From an uncultured Vampirovibrio sp. (GTDB lineage: Bacteria; Cyanobacteriota; Vampirovibrionia; Gastranaerophilales; Gastranaerophilaceae): 64,000 nt of DNA. The notes below the pieces were generated by a model. It searched no databases. It was not told the DNA's origin and worked only from the letters and a program-made list of their open reading frames with translations. Where the stretch lies: NCBI GenBank assembly GCA_910577515.1, contig CAJTLW010000001.1, forward strand, positions 62,001 through 126,000, read 5' to 3'. Both the position numbers and the translations under genes were made by a program. Positions within the stretch are counted from its first letter, which is position 1. The number at the start of each line of letters is the position of its first letter. Shown here one piece after another: positions 16,614 through 26,590 of this stretch.

Positions 16614-18335
16614 TTAAGCTGCTTCTTGTTCTTTTTCTTCATCTTCTTCAGCTTCATCGTTTTCTGTTGCATTGGCTTCGCCTACTGCTTCAGTGCCGAT
16701 TGCTTCATCTTCTTCAGCTTCGCCTGTTTTATCGGCTTCGTCTTTTGTTTCAACGTCAGCTACTTTGCCTTCTGCTATGATTGCTGCTGATTTATTGATG
16801 GTTGTGATGAATTCTTCATTTAAGCCGTGTCTTAACCACTCATTTTCAAGCTGTTCTCTTAATTCTTGAGCTTTTTCAGTGTAATCTGCGAAGAAGTCAA
16901 CGTAGTGTTGAAGGTCTTCTGCACCTTCTGCAGCTTCAGCTTCACCGGCTTCGTCTACTTTGTCAGTAGCGTCGATTTCAAGCCCTGCAGCTACTTGTAA
17001 AGCATTTCCATCTTTACCTTCAGCTGAACCGGATGAGAAATCATAGTTATCATTTAAATAATCCATATCATCTTTTGTTTGATAACCGGTTGTAAGTGCT
17101 TGTCCGCCAACTGTTAAGCCGAATGAACCCAATCTTTCGTTATCATACCCTTCTGCATCGAAATTTTTAGGACCATTAGCTGTATTTGTTTCAGCATCTT
17201 TGTTTGCATTAATTTCAAGCTCGCCGTATGTTTCTTCAAATTCTGCGATAGACATTGCTTTTTGTTCATCGCCAATTGTTACCATTACTTTTAATTGCTC
17301 ATTTGCTTTTAATTCTTCGCTATCAATTGTATCGTTGCCATCTGTGTTTAATGCAGCCATTTCAGACCAGCCATCTTCACCTTTAGCATCAGCTACAGCG
17401 CCTAAGAATTCTGATGCATCTGTTACTGTTCCGTCGCCGTCTCTGTCTACGAAGAAATCAACTTGCATTGCTTCCCCTTCAGCTGTTTCCATTTGGAAAC
17501 CAATCGGGTCGCAGCTTTTTGAACTTTGTTGTGCTGCTGCAGCTGCTTCTGCTTGTTTTGCTGCTTCAAGTTCTTGACCTTTTACTTCGAGTTGAGAATC
17601 AATACCTGCAACGTGGTCTGTTAAATTTTTCACTTGGCCTAATTTGTTATCAAGGGTTGTAAGTTCGCCTGCTATCATAAATAAGTCTGAAACTACATCG
17701 GTGCCTGCGCCTATGCCGTCAATTTTTGCAATACTTGCATTAATATTTGATTTTAGGTCATCTTTGCTCATCGGCTTATCGCTTTGAGCAGCTTTTTTAT
17801 ATTCTTCAACCTGAGCTGCAATTGCTTTTTCAACTGCTTCTTGATGAGCTTCAAGTTTTGCTTCCTGTTTTTTTGCTGCCTCTTCAAGTTTGCTTTGAAT
17901 TGTGTCTGTTAATTCTTTAATATCTGTTTCAAGAGCTTTAAGTTCACCCATTGAAGCTGCTCTATCTTCATTTAAAGCATCAATTTCTTTTTGAATTGCA
18001 TCAGATGATTTATCAGCTGCTTCTGCTTTGCCAGCTTCTGTTGCAGCACCTGTTTCTTTTGTTGCTTCGGTTTCTTCAGTTTCTTTAGCTGCATCTGTTT
18101 TACCAAGTTGTGCTTTAAGGTCTTCAGCTGTCATACCGAGTTCTTTAGCAACGTCGTTTAGTGATAAGTTGAAGGTTTCATTATCGGAATCAGTCACCTG
18201 AATGTTATTGCCATTTGTATCAAAGCTTAAAAATTCAATGGTTTCACCCTCACCATGTACACTGTTGCCTTCAGCGTTTGCAAAAGCTGTTGTGTTTACT
18301 AAGTTTTTAATTAAATCTACATTTCCAAGAGACAT
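16614..18335 (-). CDS. Large acidic EF-hand/coiled-coil protein
   Basis: A 573-aa highly acidic protein rich in Ala, Glu and Asp. A coiled coil spans about 105-270. Two calcium-binding loops follow: DRDGDGTVTDAS (dockerin/EF-hand-like) and NTDGNDTIDSEE (canonical spacing), about residues 296-345. The last ~60 residues are almost entirely E, A, D, T. No signal peptide or membrane segment is seen. It may be a secreted or surface Ca2+-binding structural protein, but the route is not visible. Function unknown. Low-complexity composition could inflate similarity to unrelated proteins. Confidence 0.65.
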   Translation of the reverse strand: MSLGNVDLIKNLVNTTAFANAEGNSVHGEGETIEFLSFDTNGNNIQVTDSDNETFNLSLNDVAKELGMTAEDLKAQLGKTDAAKETEETEATKETGAATEAGKAEAADKSSDAIQKEIDALNEDRAASMGELKALETDIKELTDTIQSKLEEAAKKQEAKLEAHQEAVEKAIAAQVEEYKKAAQSDKPMSKDDLKSNINASIAKIDGIGAGTDVVSDLFMIAGELTTLDNKLGQVKNLTDHVAGIDSQLEVKGQELEAAKQAEAAAAAQQSSKSCDPIGFQMETAEGEAMQVDFFVDRDGDGTVTDASEFLGAVADAKGEDGWSEMAALNTDGNDTIDSEELKANEQLKVMVTIGDEQKAMSIAEFEETYGELEINANKDAETNTANGPKNFDAEGYDNERLGSFGLTVGGQALTTGYQTKDDMDYLNDNYDFSSGSAEGKDGNALQVAAGLEIDATDKVDEAGEAEAAEGAEDLQHYVDFFADYTEKAQELREQLENEWLRHGLNEEFITTINKSAAIIAEGKVADVETKDEADKTGEAEEDEAIGTEAVGEANATENDEAEEDEEKEQEAA

Positions 18336-18498
18336 TTGTATATCCTTTCACTTCAGGTTACTTACATGTATATAAAAACGATATACTTTATATGATTTCA
18401 GAATATACATTTTTTGTTACATAACTTTACATTATGTCTGAAAAGCTTTCTGTAGTGTAGAATATAATTGTTTTTTGGTATTTACAAATGAGGGATAT

Positions 18499-19050
18499 AT
18501 GGAAGAAATTGTTAAAAAAGAATATATAGAAGGTGATGAAACGCTTGTTTTTGCCTCAACTTCTGTTGTTAAAGTAGTATTGTTGTCGCTTGTGACTTTC
18601 GGGTTTTATCATATTATTCTGGTTTTTAGCTATTGGAAGCAGCTTAAAAATAATTTCGGGCATAAAGTATCTCCGTTTTGGAGGGCTTTATTTCTTGGAT
18701 TTTCAAATTTTGCGCTTTTTCCGATTTTTGAAAAATATTTAAACCATTTTAATCAGAAGGTATTCAACCCTGCAGCGCTTGCCATTATTTTCTTTTTTTG
18801 CAACGGTGCTAATAATAAAATAAGCATCAAAACAATGGGCATGACTGAAATCAATTGGGCGCTTGAAATAATTAGCTGGGTGCTTTTAATTGTAATGACC
18901 ATCATTTTTGCGGTTTTTCAAAATAAAATTAATTTAATCAATGAACTTAATTATCCGCAAGCACCGAAAAATCCTTGGAAAACTTCAAATACTGTGTGGT
19001 TTGTTATTTGCTTCTTACTGCTTTCAATAGGATACCTACCTGTTGAGTGA
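18499..19050 (+). CDS. Small polytopic membrane protein (DUF4234-like)
   Basis: Starts at the ATG at 18499, preceded by GAGGG; an in-frame TTG 24 bases upstream is less likely. The product is 183 aa with hydrophobic segments at about 22-45, 62-78, 88-105, 120-140 and 165-180. The first, VVLLSLVTFGFYHIILVFSY, resembles the opening of DUF4234-type proteins (two-helix small membrane proteins), but the fit is partial. No function can be proposed. Convergent with the TolC-family gene, 9 bp apart. Confidence 0.55.
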   Translation: MEEIVKKEYIEGDETLVFASTSVVKVVLLSLVTFGFYHIILVFSYWKQLKNNFGHKVSPFWRALFLGFSNFALFPIFEKYLNHFNQKVFNPAALAIIFFFCNGANNKISIKTMGMTEINWALEIISWVLLIVMTIIFAVFQNKINLINELNYPQAPKNPWKTSNTVWFVICFLLLSIGYLPVE

Positions 19051-19059
19051 GTATAAGAC

Positions 19060-20502
19060 TTATGGGGTATAGTTTTTAACAATATTGTCATAGGAAATTG
19101 TGCCGTTATCGTATAAAAGCTGAATTTGATTGACATTGTATTCAACAATTGTGTTTAAAAGTTCTATTCTGGCGTTATTTTTAATTCCTTGTGCCTGAAT
19201 TACATCAATCAATATCCCTTCGCCTGCATCCAAGCGAAGTTCAGCCAATTTAACACTGTCTGTGGCGTAATTTAGTTGTTTTTTTGCTATTTCTATTCTT
19301 TCTTTTAGAAGTTCTGCGCTGTAAAAATCAGAAATAATATTTTGTTTGATATCTCTTAAAAGCTGCTGCAGATTGTATTTTGCGCTGTCTATTTTTGCCT
19401 GCATGCTGTTTGCCTTTGTAACGGTACCTACCCCAAGCCTGCTTCCTATGGGAATATCGATATATCCGCCTACAACATTGTTTGAATATACACCTGCCCT
19501 TGCTGTACCTTGAAATTGCCATTGATAGAGAAATCTTGGTTTTGGAACAAATTCTGTATAAATTTTGTTTTTTTGCTGTTTCATTGTTTTTATCTGGTTT
19601 TCAAGGGTTTTTACATCATCGCGTGAGTATTTTGCAATTTCAAAAAGTTCTTCGGTTTTTAGTTTTTCATCTACCAATGTAAATGGCTGAACTTCAAGCT
19701 CTATAGGAAAAAGGGATGTGTCAACTTCAATTCCCATGACGTTTGAGAGTCTTGCTTGTGCCGTTTTAAAATCTTCTAAATATTTTATCAGACTCTGTTC
19801 TGCAAGCGCTTGTTCGCTTTTAGACCTTATGACGTCAAATCTTGTACCCAGGCCTGCTTCCATAAGATTTTGAGTTAATTTTAACTGTGCAGTTCTTTCA
19901 TAGAGGTTTTTTAGCTGAATTTCCACACTAAGCTTTGCTTTTAAAAGAGCATAATATTTTCTTGAAGTTTCTAAAATTATTTCATCTTTTGTAAAATCAA
20001 GATTATTAAGATTGGCGCGGGCTTTTAGTTTTTGTGCCTTTGCTTCAAAAATTTGTTCACCCCCTCTTGTTAGGTCGTGCGTTACATTGACGGAGCCTGA
20101 AATTGCAAGCTCTTCAACGTTATCAGGCACAACTCCGCCAACAAGAACATGACCTTTATAATAAATTGTATATCCTTGAAAAACAACTTCGGGTAAAAAC
20201 TGGGCTAAAGCATTTCTATAATCCCATTTTGAGCTTATATAATCTGAATGTGCAGCTTTGATATTAAAATTGTTTAAAAGCGCTACTCCGATGCACTCAT
20301 CAAGGCTTACGGGTATAAGCTGTTGTTTAAAATGTTCTAAAATTTCGCCTTCAATATCGACATCTTCTTCTTTGCAGCTTTGGCACCAAGCATTTAAGGA
20401 GGTGGAACTGTCGTCAACTATGCCTTTATGGGCATGAACTGTTGTTTGTGCGGAAAATAGTCCAATCGTTATTAAAAATGCTGTAAATACCCATCTTTTC
20501 AT
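19060..20502 (-). CDS. TolC-family outer-membrane efflux protein
   Basis: A 480-aa protein with a signal peptide (about 1-24, ending HA) and the duplicated TolC layout: two long alpha-helical regions (about 85-250 and 300-470) with segments such as SVNVTHDLTRGGEQIFEAKA and AGEGILIDVIQAQGIKNNAR. It would form a trimeric outer-membrane channel with a periplasmic helical barrel, working with an inner-membrane pump and an adaptor, neither of which is in the window. Good evidence that the cell is diderm. Substrate unknown. Confidence 0.88.
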   Translation of the reverse strand: MKRWVFTAFLITIGLFSAQTTVHAHKGIVDDSSTSLNAWCQSCKEEDVDIEGEILEHFKQQLIPVSLDECIGVALLNNFNIKAAHSDYISSKWDYRNALAQFLPEVVFQGYTIYYKGHVLVGGVVPDNVEELAISGSVNVTHDLTRGGEQIFEAKAQKLKARANLNNLDFTKDEIILETSRKYYALLKAKLSVEIQLKNLYERTAQLKLTQNLMEAGLGTRFDVIRSKSEQALAEQSLIKYLEDFKTAQARLSNVMGIEVDTSLFPIELEVQPFTLVDEKLKTEELFEIAKYSRDDVKTLENQIKTMKQQKNKIYTEFVPKPRFLYQWQFQGTARAGVYSNNVVGGYIDIPIGSRLGVGTVTKANSMQAKIDSAKYNLQQLLRDIKQNIISDFYSAELLKERIEIAKKQLNYATDSVKLAELRLDAGEGILIDVIQAQGIKNNARIELLNTIVEYNVNQIQLLYDNGTISYDNIVKNYTP

Positions 20503-20619
20503 AATCTTTAGGGTAATAAAATTTTGCTTAAAAAATAATACACCCTCTGGCTAATACTTTATTGGATAATACTTTTATGGTATTTTGTATATATAAAATT
20601 AGAAAAAACGGGGAAAAGT

Positions 20620-23232
20620 ATGACTAATTCTGATATTCAAAACTTGCCAACTACGTATGAAGCAAGGGAAAGTGAAAAAGAAATTTATAAATTTTGGGAA
20701 GATAATTCATTATTTAAGGCGGATAATACCTCTGAAAAGCCCGCCTATTCTATAGTTATACCACCTCCAAACGTGACAGGTATTTTACACATGGGGCATG
20801 CTTTGGATGAAACCTTGCAGGATATTCTTGTAAGATACAACAGAATGCAGCAAAAAGAGGTGCTTTGGATGCCAGGATGCGACCATGCCGGCATTGCAAC
20901 CCAAAACGTTGTTGAAAAACAGCTTGCAAAAGAGGGTAAAACCCGCCACGACCTTGGTAGAGAGGAATTTTTAAATGTAACTTGGGATTGGGCAAATAGC
21001 CATAAAGACAGGATATTAGAGCAATGCAAGCTTCTTGGTGCCAGCTTTGACCTCTCCAGAAAGCGTTTTACCCTTGATGAGGGATGTTCAAAAGCGGTTA
21101 AAAAAGTTTTTGTTGACCTTTACCAAAAAGGTTTGATATACAAGGGTTCATACATAGTTAACTGGTGTCCCCGTTGCCAGAGTGCAATTTCAGACATTGA
21201 AACCGAATATGAAACAGAAAATGGTCATTTATGGGAAATTTCATACCCCTTAAAGGATGAGCCAGGCGCAATTGTGATTGCAACAACCCGTCCCGAGACT
21301 ATGTTTGGTGATGTTGCAGTTGCCGTTAATCCAAATGACTTTAAATATAAGGATTTAATCGGCAAGAAATGTATTATACCCCTTACGGGACGCGAGATTC
21401 CGATTATTGCAGATGAGTATGTTGATAAATCATTTGGTACCGGTGCGCTAAAAATTACGCCAGCGCACGACCCTAACGACTTTGAAGTCGGGAAACGTCA
21501 TAAATTACCGTTTATTAAGGTTATTGACGAACAAGGAAAAATGATAAGCCGTGCTGAAGTGCATCCTGAATTACACGGGAAAGACAGATATGAAGCGCGT
21601 GAACGTACTGTTGAACTTTTAAAACTCCAGCAGGCACTGGTCAAGATAACAGATCATGAGCATAATGTTGGCAAATGCCAACGGTGCAGCACAACAATTG
21701 AGCCGTTACTCTCTGAGCAGTGGTTTGTTAGGATGGAGCCTCTAGCAAAACCTGCTATTGAAGCGGTTAAAACGGGAAAAATTCGCTTTGTTCCGCAAAG
21801 ATGGGAGAAAAATTATTTAATGTGGATGGAAAACATCCGTGATTGGTGTATTTCACGTCAATTATGGTGGGGTCATCAGATACCTGCGTATTATCATAAT
21901 AAAACGGGTGAAATGGTTGTGGCACTTGAAAATCCCGACCCTGCTAACTATACACAGGATAAAGATGTACTTGATACTTGGTTTTCAAGTGGTTTGTGGC
22001 CATTTTCTACCATGGGCTGGCCTGATACCGATAGCCTTGATTATAAGAAATTTTACCCTACAACCACACTTGTAACCGGTTTTGATATTATTTTCTTCTG
22101 GGTTGCAAGAATGATAACCATGGGGCTTGAATTTACAGGTGAAGCGCCATTTTCAACGGTTTATATCCACGGGCTTATCAGAGATGAAAACGGGCAGAAA
22201 ATGTCTAAATCTAAGGGTAACACAATTGACCCTGTTGAAGTTATTGAAAAATATGGCTGTGATGCCTTAAGATTTACCCTTGCCAGCCTTTGTACATACG
22301 GCGGGCAGGATATTAAGCTTTCTGATGAAAGATTTGAATACGGTAGAAATTTTGCAAATAAAATCTGGAATGCTTCCCGCTTTGTTTTGATGAATTTAAC
22401 AAAATCTAAAGATGAGCTAAAGCTTGATACAACAAAGCTTTCAGCTGCTGATAAATGGATTTTGAATGAATTAAATAATACTGTGAAACAGGTGAGCGAA
22501 AATATTGAAAACTACAGAATAGGCGAAGTTGCCTCAATTTTATATGATTTCTTCTGGAACAGCTATTGTGACTGGTATGTAGAGCTTTCTAAAATTGAGA
22601 AAAACGAGGCAGTTTTAGTGTATGTTTTGGATAAATTTTTAAGACTTTTACACCCTGTGATGCCGCATATTACTGAAAAAATATGGCAGCTGATGCCTCA
22701 AAATAAAGAAACCATGGCTCTTATGCAAGCTGAATTTCCAAAATTCAATTCGGAATTTGAATTTAATACAGCTAAAGCACAAATGGAAACATTGTTTGAA
22801 TCCATCAGAGCTTTAAGGAATATTAGAAGCGAATTTAATGTTATCCCCGGTGCAAAAATCAATATCTTAATCGATGGCGGAAAAGAATTGCTTGAGCCTG
22901 TTCTTCCATACTTAAAACGTCTTGCAAAGGTTGATAATGTTGAATTTGCAAATGCTCAATCGGCTGATAAACAATCTGCAAGTGTTGTTGTGGGTGATAT
23001 TAAAATTATTGTTCCACTAAAAGGCGTTGTCGATGTTGAAGAAGAGCTAAAGAGACAAAATAAAAAGCTTGAAAAACTTCAAAATGAAAGAAAATCTTTG
23101 GAAAACAGAATTAATAATCCCAAATTTGTATCTTCTGCGCCCGAAGATGTTGTGAATTCAACCAAGGCAAGAATAGATGAAATTAAATCTGCCGAAGATA
23201 AAATTTTAGAGCTAATAAATAATTTTAAATAA
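20620..23232 (+). CDS. valS: Valyl-tRNA synthetase
   Basis: An 870-aa class I synthetase of normal ValRS length. The HIGH motif lies in PPPNVTGILHMGHALDETLQ (about 49-68) and KMSKS in GQKMSKSKGNTIDP (about 526-539). The CP1 editing domain lies between, with ATTRPETMFGDVAVAV. The C-terminal coiled-coil arm typical of ValRS is present (LKRQNKKLEKLQNERKSLEN). It charges tRNA-Val. It ends 22 bp before a bidirectional terminator shared with a convergent small gene. Confidence 0.97.
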   Translation: MTNSDIQNLPTTYEARESEKEIYKFWEDNSLFKADNTSEKPAYSIVIPPPNVTGILHMGHALDETLQDILVRYNRMQQKEVLWMPGCDHAGIATQNVVEKQLAKEGKTRHDLGREEFLNVTWDWANSHKDRILEQCKLLGASFDLSRKRFTLDEGCSKAVKKVFVDLYQKGLIYKGSYIVNWCPRCQSAISDIETEYETENGHLWEISYPLKDEPGAIVIATTRPETMFGDVAVAVNPNDFKYKDLIGKKCIIPLTGREIPIIADEYVDKSFGTGALKITPAHDPNDFEVGKRHKLPFIKVIDEQGKMISRAEVHPELHGKDRYEARERTVELLKLQQALVKITDHEHNVGKCQRCSTTIEPLLSEQWFVRMEPLAKPAIEAVKTGKIRFVPQRWEKNYLMWMENIRDWCISRQLWWGHQIPAYYHNKTGEMVVALENPDPANYTQDKDVLDTWFSSGLWPFSTMGWPDTDSLDYKKFYPTTTLVTGFDIIFFWVARMITMGLEFTGEAPFSTVYIHGLIRDENGQKMSKSKGNTIDPVEVIEKYGCDALRFTLASLCTYGGQDIKLSDERFEYGRNFANKIWNASRFVLMNLTKSKDELKLDTTKLSAADKWILNELNNTVKQVSENIENYRIGEVASILYDFFWNSYCDWYVELSKIEKNEAVLVYVLDKFLRLLHPVMPHITEKIWQLMPQNKETMALMQAEFPKFNSEFEFNTAKAQMETLFESIRALRNIRSEFNVIPGAKINILIDGGKELLEPVLPYLKRLAKVDNVEFANAQSADKQSASVVVGDIKIIVPLKGVVDVEEELKRQNKKLEKLQNERKSLENRINNPKFVSSAPEDVVNSTKARIDEIKSAEDKILELINNFK

Positions 23233-23254
23233 AAAATTATATTATTATGGAATT

Positions 23255-23285
23255 AAAGGTGCTAACCGTGTGTTAGCACCTTTTT
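23255..23285. terminator. Bidirectional terminator between valS and a small exported protein gene
   Basis: Perfect 12-bp stem AAAGGTGCTAAC/GTTAGCACCTTT, loop of 5 nt, T run on both strands. It overlaps the stop codon of the minus-strand gene at 23284. Confidence 0.9.
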
Positions 23286-23748
23286 ATTTGCAATTTTTTG
23301 CGATTAATTTTTTTAATTGTTTTCTGTATTTTCTTTTAATCTTTTTTACGGCAGGATTTTCAAGTGTTTCATCTCCGCAGGTTTCAAAACTTATATCATC
23401 CAAAAATGAGTCATATTCGTCAACTGCAATGGTGCTTAACTGTTTTAAATATTTTATTTTTTCTTTTGCGTTATCAGTTTCGCAAGGGCATTCTTTATCT
23501 ATTTGTGCGCAAATATTTTCAAATTCATAATCTAAACCTTTGAATTTTATGGAATAGGCGTTAAAAAGAATATCATAAAATTTTATTCTTTCTTCATTAG
23601 GGCAGAGATTTTTAAGCAAGTTTTGATAGTTATTTTTAAAAAAATCATCAAAGCTGCAGCAGCCATTGCAAAAATCATTTGACCATGATGCTTGGCAAAT
23701 AAATAAAATGATTAAAGTTATTAATATTTTTAATTTTTTTATTTTCAA
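23284..23748 (-). CDS. Small exported cysteine-rich protein
   Basis: A 154-aa protein with an N-terminal signal sequence (KIKKLKILITLIILFICQASWS) and eight cysteines in the mature part, starting NDFCNGCCSFDDFF. The C-terminus is strongly basic (KKIKRKYRKQLKKLIAKNCK). Probably periplasmic or cell-surface, possibly disulfide-bonded. No family recognised. The nearest Shine-Dalgarno-like sequence (AAGGAA) is far upstream, so the start rests on the signal peptide. Confidence 0.6.
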   Translation of the reverse strand: MKIKKLKILITLIILFICQASWSNDFCNGCCSFDDFFKNNYQNLLKNLCPNEERIKFYDILFNAYSIKFKGLDYEFENICAQIDKECPCETDNAKEKIKYLKQLSTIAVDEYDSFLDDISFETCGDETLENPAVKKIKRKYRKQLKKLIAKNCK

Positions 23749-23832
23749 TTTATTTAATCTTTCCTTAAAACAAAGCTAGCACAAGCCTTTATGCGAATAA
23801 ATTACCTTTTGGAATAATTTTTGAAAAATCTG

Positions 23833-23861
23833 TTGACGATAAATTATGTTCCTGATATTGT
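23833..23861 (+). promoter_or_regulatory. Promoter of tRNA-Lys(TTT)
   Basis: TTGACG (23833-23838), a 17-bp spacer and TATTGT (23856-23861), about 60 bp upstream of the tRNA. The -35 context CTGTTGACG also occurs at the ilvC promoter. Confidence 0.6.
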
Positions 23862-23922
23862 ATATATTGTCGAAGCGAAACATACAATGTTTTTGATTGA
23901 AATTTAAATATAATTTGGATTT

Positions 23923-23995
23923 GCGCTAGTAGCTCAGCAGGTAGAGCACTCCCCTTTTAAGGGATAGGTCCCGCGTTCGAATCGCGGCTAGCGCA
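23923..23995 (+). tRNA. tRNA-Lys(TTT)
   Basis: Acceptor GCGCTAG/CTAGCGC with discriminator A, anticodon loop CTTTTAA, giving anticodon TTT, and a normal T arm (CCGCG TTCGAAT CGCGG). The 27-43 pair is a C-T mismatch. CCA is not encoded. The 23749-24050 gap otherwise holds only its promoter. Confidence 0.95.
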
Positions 23996-24050
23996 AATTT
24001 TTTATCCAGATTATTTTTATAACGTCCAGTTTATAGAAGAGAGATTGTAA

Positions 24051-24878
24051 ATGCGAGTACCACCCGCAGTTTTGTCACCCTTTAATTATGCCTTTAAATC
24101 CAATTTGGTTTTATTGCCTGAGGATTTTGCGGCATCATATTCAAATGAGCAGCAAAGACAGGCTCAAGAATTAGCTGATACAGCTGTTAAAGCTGATATT
24201 GGGCTTTTAACTGTTGGATTAATCAACAAATCAGGTATATTAAAAAAATATGCGAGTAATCCAAAAGCCATTTTGATGGCAAGAATTGCTGCAGATTTAG
24301 AAAACAGAATTAAATTTAACCCTGATATTAATGAAATTGTTAAAGAGTATAATGCAGGGGTAAAAGGTGCATTGGAACTTTGGTCCAAGGGTGGTGTACC
24401 AAAAACTTATTGTGATAGTTCAGGCAGAAGCTATAATAGCATATACACTGATGGTGATAGTGTTACACATTCGCTTGAAATCGAAAATATCGATGGCGAT
24501 ATAAAAGAAATAGTGGAAGCTAATCTGAATTATCAAAATAATACTATAGAATACAAGTTTTTAAACTATAAACTCGATGATAATCATAAAAATACGCGCA
24601 TTTATGCTAATTTAAAAACGAATAATGTAATTTCGGTTTCTATTGCAAACAACTGGGCAAGCACTCCTATAGCTTATTCTTTTAAAGATGGAAAGCCGTA
24701 TATGGCTAGCTATCACACCGCAGAGGGTAAAGCACTGGCCTTTTTTGACAAAAATGCCAGAGTTCAAAAAGTATTTTATCAGGAATATGACAGGGAGTTT
24801 GGAACCATGGAGCTTGGAAAGCCAGAAATCTTTATTAAAGATTCAAATGATGAGTTTCTTCCTTTAAATTGGGTATAA
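24051..24878 (+). CDS. Hypothetical protein with N-terminal AFKS motif
   Basis: A 275-aa soluble protein. The N-terminus NYAFKSN (F15-K16-S17) is a weaker form of the recurrent F-x-G-type motif seen elsewhere here. The first ~110 residues look helical. The rest is rich in beta-like alternation (EANLNYQNNTIEYKFLNYKL), which might be a beta-sheet repeat domain. No catalytic motif, signal peptide or membrane helix seen. Monocistronic between tRNA-Lys and the TPR-glycosyltransferase gene. Confidence 0.55.
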   Translation: MRVPPAVLSPFNYAFKSNLVLLPEDFAASYSNEQQRQAQELADTAVKADIGLLTVGLINKSGILKKYASNPKAILMARIAADLENRIKFNPDINEIVKEYNAGVKGALELWSKGGVPKTYCDSSGRSYNSIYTDGDSVTHSLEIENIDGDIKEIVEANLNYQNNTIEYKFLNYKLDDNHKNTRIYANLKTNNVISVSIANNWASTPIAYSFKDGKPYMASYHTAEGKALAFFDKNARVQKVFYQEYDREFGTMELGKPEIFIKDSNDEFLPLNWV

Positions 24879-24926
24879 ATTTTAATATTTCTTTTCATTT
24901 GATTAGAAAATATATATAATACCAGA

Positions 24927-26573
24927 ATGGAAACGATTAAACGGGCGATTGAATTTCATAAAAAGGGCGATTACAAAAACGCCGAAAAATTTTATATTCA
25001 ATTTTTAGAAAAAAATCCTGATGAAGCTAAGGCACATCATCTTTTGGGTGCTGTGTATATGCAAACCGGAGAAATTGAACTTGCCTTGCAATCTTTAAGC
25101 AGGGCGTATTTGCTTGATAAAAGTCTTCCTATTGAAACAGATTTTGCACTTTGCCTTTATGAATCAAGAAATTATAGCGCTTCATTTGTACATTTGAAGA
25201 ATATTTTAAAAGGTAGTGATAGCAGAGTTTTGTATGAAAGGATTCTTGATTGTGCGCTCCGGCTTGGCCTAAAGGAAGAATATCTGGATTATGCTCTTAA
25301 GTTTATTGAACTTTTTGGGGAAGAGATTGAGATATTAAGGAATTTAGCCGGTTTTGCAATTGATTTGGATAAGCTTGATATAGCGGAAAGATATTATAAA
25401 AAGATTATTGAACTTGTGCCTGATGATTATATTGCACATAATAATATGGCGCTTGTATATGAATTTAAACTTAATTTTCCGCTGGCTGAAGAATATTACA
25501 GAAAGGCTATTGAAATAAAACCTAATTTGGATCCTGTTTATAATTTGTCTGTACTTTTAAGGCGCGAAAAGCGCTTTGATGAGTCATTTGATATGCTTCA
25601 AAAAGCAAGAGAATACGGCCTAACAGATATTGCCCATGATTGCACATTGGGCTTGCTTAAACTTACCAGGAAGGATTTTTCAGGCTTTCCTTTGTATATG
25701 AATTTTGTAAAATCACAACATAAGTTTCTAAAAAAAACACAATGGGACGGTAAGCCTGATAAAAATATCTTGCTTTTATTGTGTGCTACAGAGGGTTTTG
25801 GCGATATTTTTATGTTTGCAAGGTATCTTGATTTTGTAGATGTAAATTTATTTAGGGATGTTATTATTGCTTCTCCTGAACCTGTTCTAGAGCTTTTAGC
25901 TTATAATTTTCCAAATTTTAAGGTTGTTAATGCAGAAAGTAATATTCCGTATGATAAAAATGATATTATTATGAATTTACCTAATGTTTTTAATCTTGAT
26001 TTTGAACATATACCATCTTCCGGGAAATACCTGATGGCTCCGCCATTATATCTTGAAAAATGGAGAGGAATTTTTAATAAAGAAAAATTTAATGTGGGAA
26101 TTTTTTACTCCGGAAGTTATTTAAACAAAAGGAGTTTGCGAAACAGGAATGTTGACTTTGAATTATTGAAACCCTTGTTTGATTTAGAGGATGAATTGAA
26201 AAACAAGGTACAATTTTATTCTATGCAGCCTGAAAAACGTTTTACGCCAGAAATTGAAGAACAGAATGCTAAAACAGGAAATATTGAAGCCTTGGAAGGC
26301 AAAATTGAGAATTTTTCCGATACTGCAGCTATTGTTGAACATTTGGATTTAATTATTTCAATCGATTCTTCTGTTGCAAATTTGGCAGGAGCGCTTGGTA
26401 AAAAGACATTTTTATTGTTGCCAAATTCACCGGATTGGCGTTGGTTTGATAATGACAAGAAAACACAATGGTATGATAGCGTTCAAATTTTCAAACAGTC
26501 AAAAGAGGGTGAGTGGCAAGAGCCTGTTAACAGGGTTAAAAAAGCCCTGATTGATGAAATCAGGGCAAAATAG
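24927..26573 (+). CDS. TPR protein with GT9-like C-terminal glycosyltransferase domain
   Basis: A 548-aa protein. Residues about 1-240 are tetratricopeptide repeats (AKAHHLLGAVYMQTGEIELA, YIAHNNMALVYEFKLNFPLA). Residues about 270-545 look like a heptosyltransferase-type GT9 domain: LLLCATEGFGDIFMFARYL near the start and IDSSVANLAGALGKKTFLLL then PDWRW near the end, as in ADP-heptose transferases. TPR-GT9 fusions are known in diverse bacteria, sometimes linked to protein or surface glycosylation; the acceptor is unknown. No Shine-Dalgarno is apparent. The 3' end encodes an intrinsic terminator. Confidence 0.75.
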   Translation: METIKRAIEFHKKGDYKNAEKFYIQFLEKNPDEAKAHHLLGAVYMQTGEIELALQSLSRAYLLDKSLPIETDFALCLYESRNYSASFVHLKNILKGSDSRVLYERILDCALRLGLKEEYLDYALKFIELFGEEIEILRNLAGFAIDLDKLDIAERYYKKIIELVPDDYIAHNNMALVYEFKLNFPLAEEYYRKAIEIKPNLDPVYNLSVLLRREKRFDESFDMLQKAREYGLTDIAHDCTLGLLKLTRKDFSGFPLYMNFVKSQHKFLKKTQWDGKPDKNILLLLCATEGFGDIFMFARYLDFVDVNLFRDVIIASPEPVLELLAYNFPNFKVVNAESNIPYDKNDIIMNLPNVFNLDFEHIPSSGKYLMAPPLYLEKWRGIFNKEKFNVGIFYSGSYLNKRSLRNRNVDFELLKPLFDLEDELKNKVQFYSMQPEKRFTPEIEEQNAKTGNIEALEGKIENFSDTAAIVEHLDLIISIDSSVANLAGALGKKTFLLLPNSPDWRWFDNDKKTQWYDSVQIFKQSKEGEWQEPVNRVKKALIDEIRAK

Positions 26574-26579
26574 TTTTTT
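26544..26579 (+). terminator. Terminator overlapping the end of the TPR-GT gene
   Basis: Stem GCCCTGATT/AATCAGGGC (9 bp, 5-nt loop) inside the last codons, followed within 8 bases by six T residues after the stop codon. Confidence 0.75.
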
Positions 26580-26590
26580 AAAACATAGGC

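Noticed and set aside
18475..18498. TTG start for the small membrane protein
   Set aside because: The ATG at 18499 has a good GAGGG and the upstream TTG lies right at the predicted -10 region.
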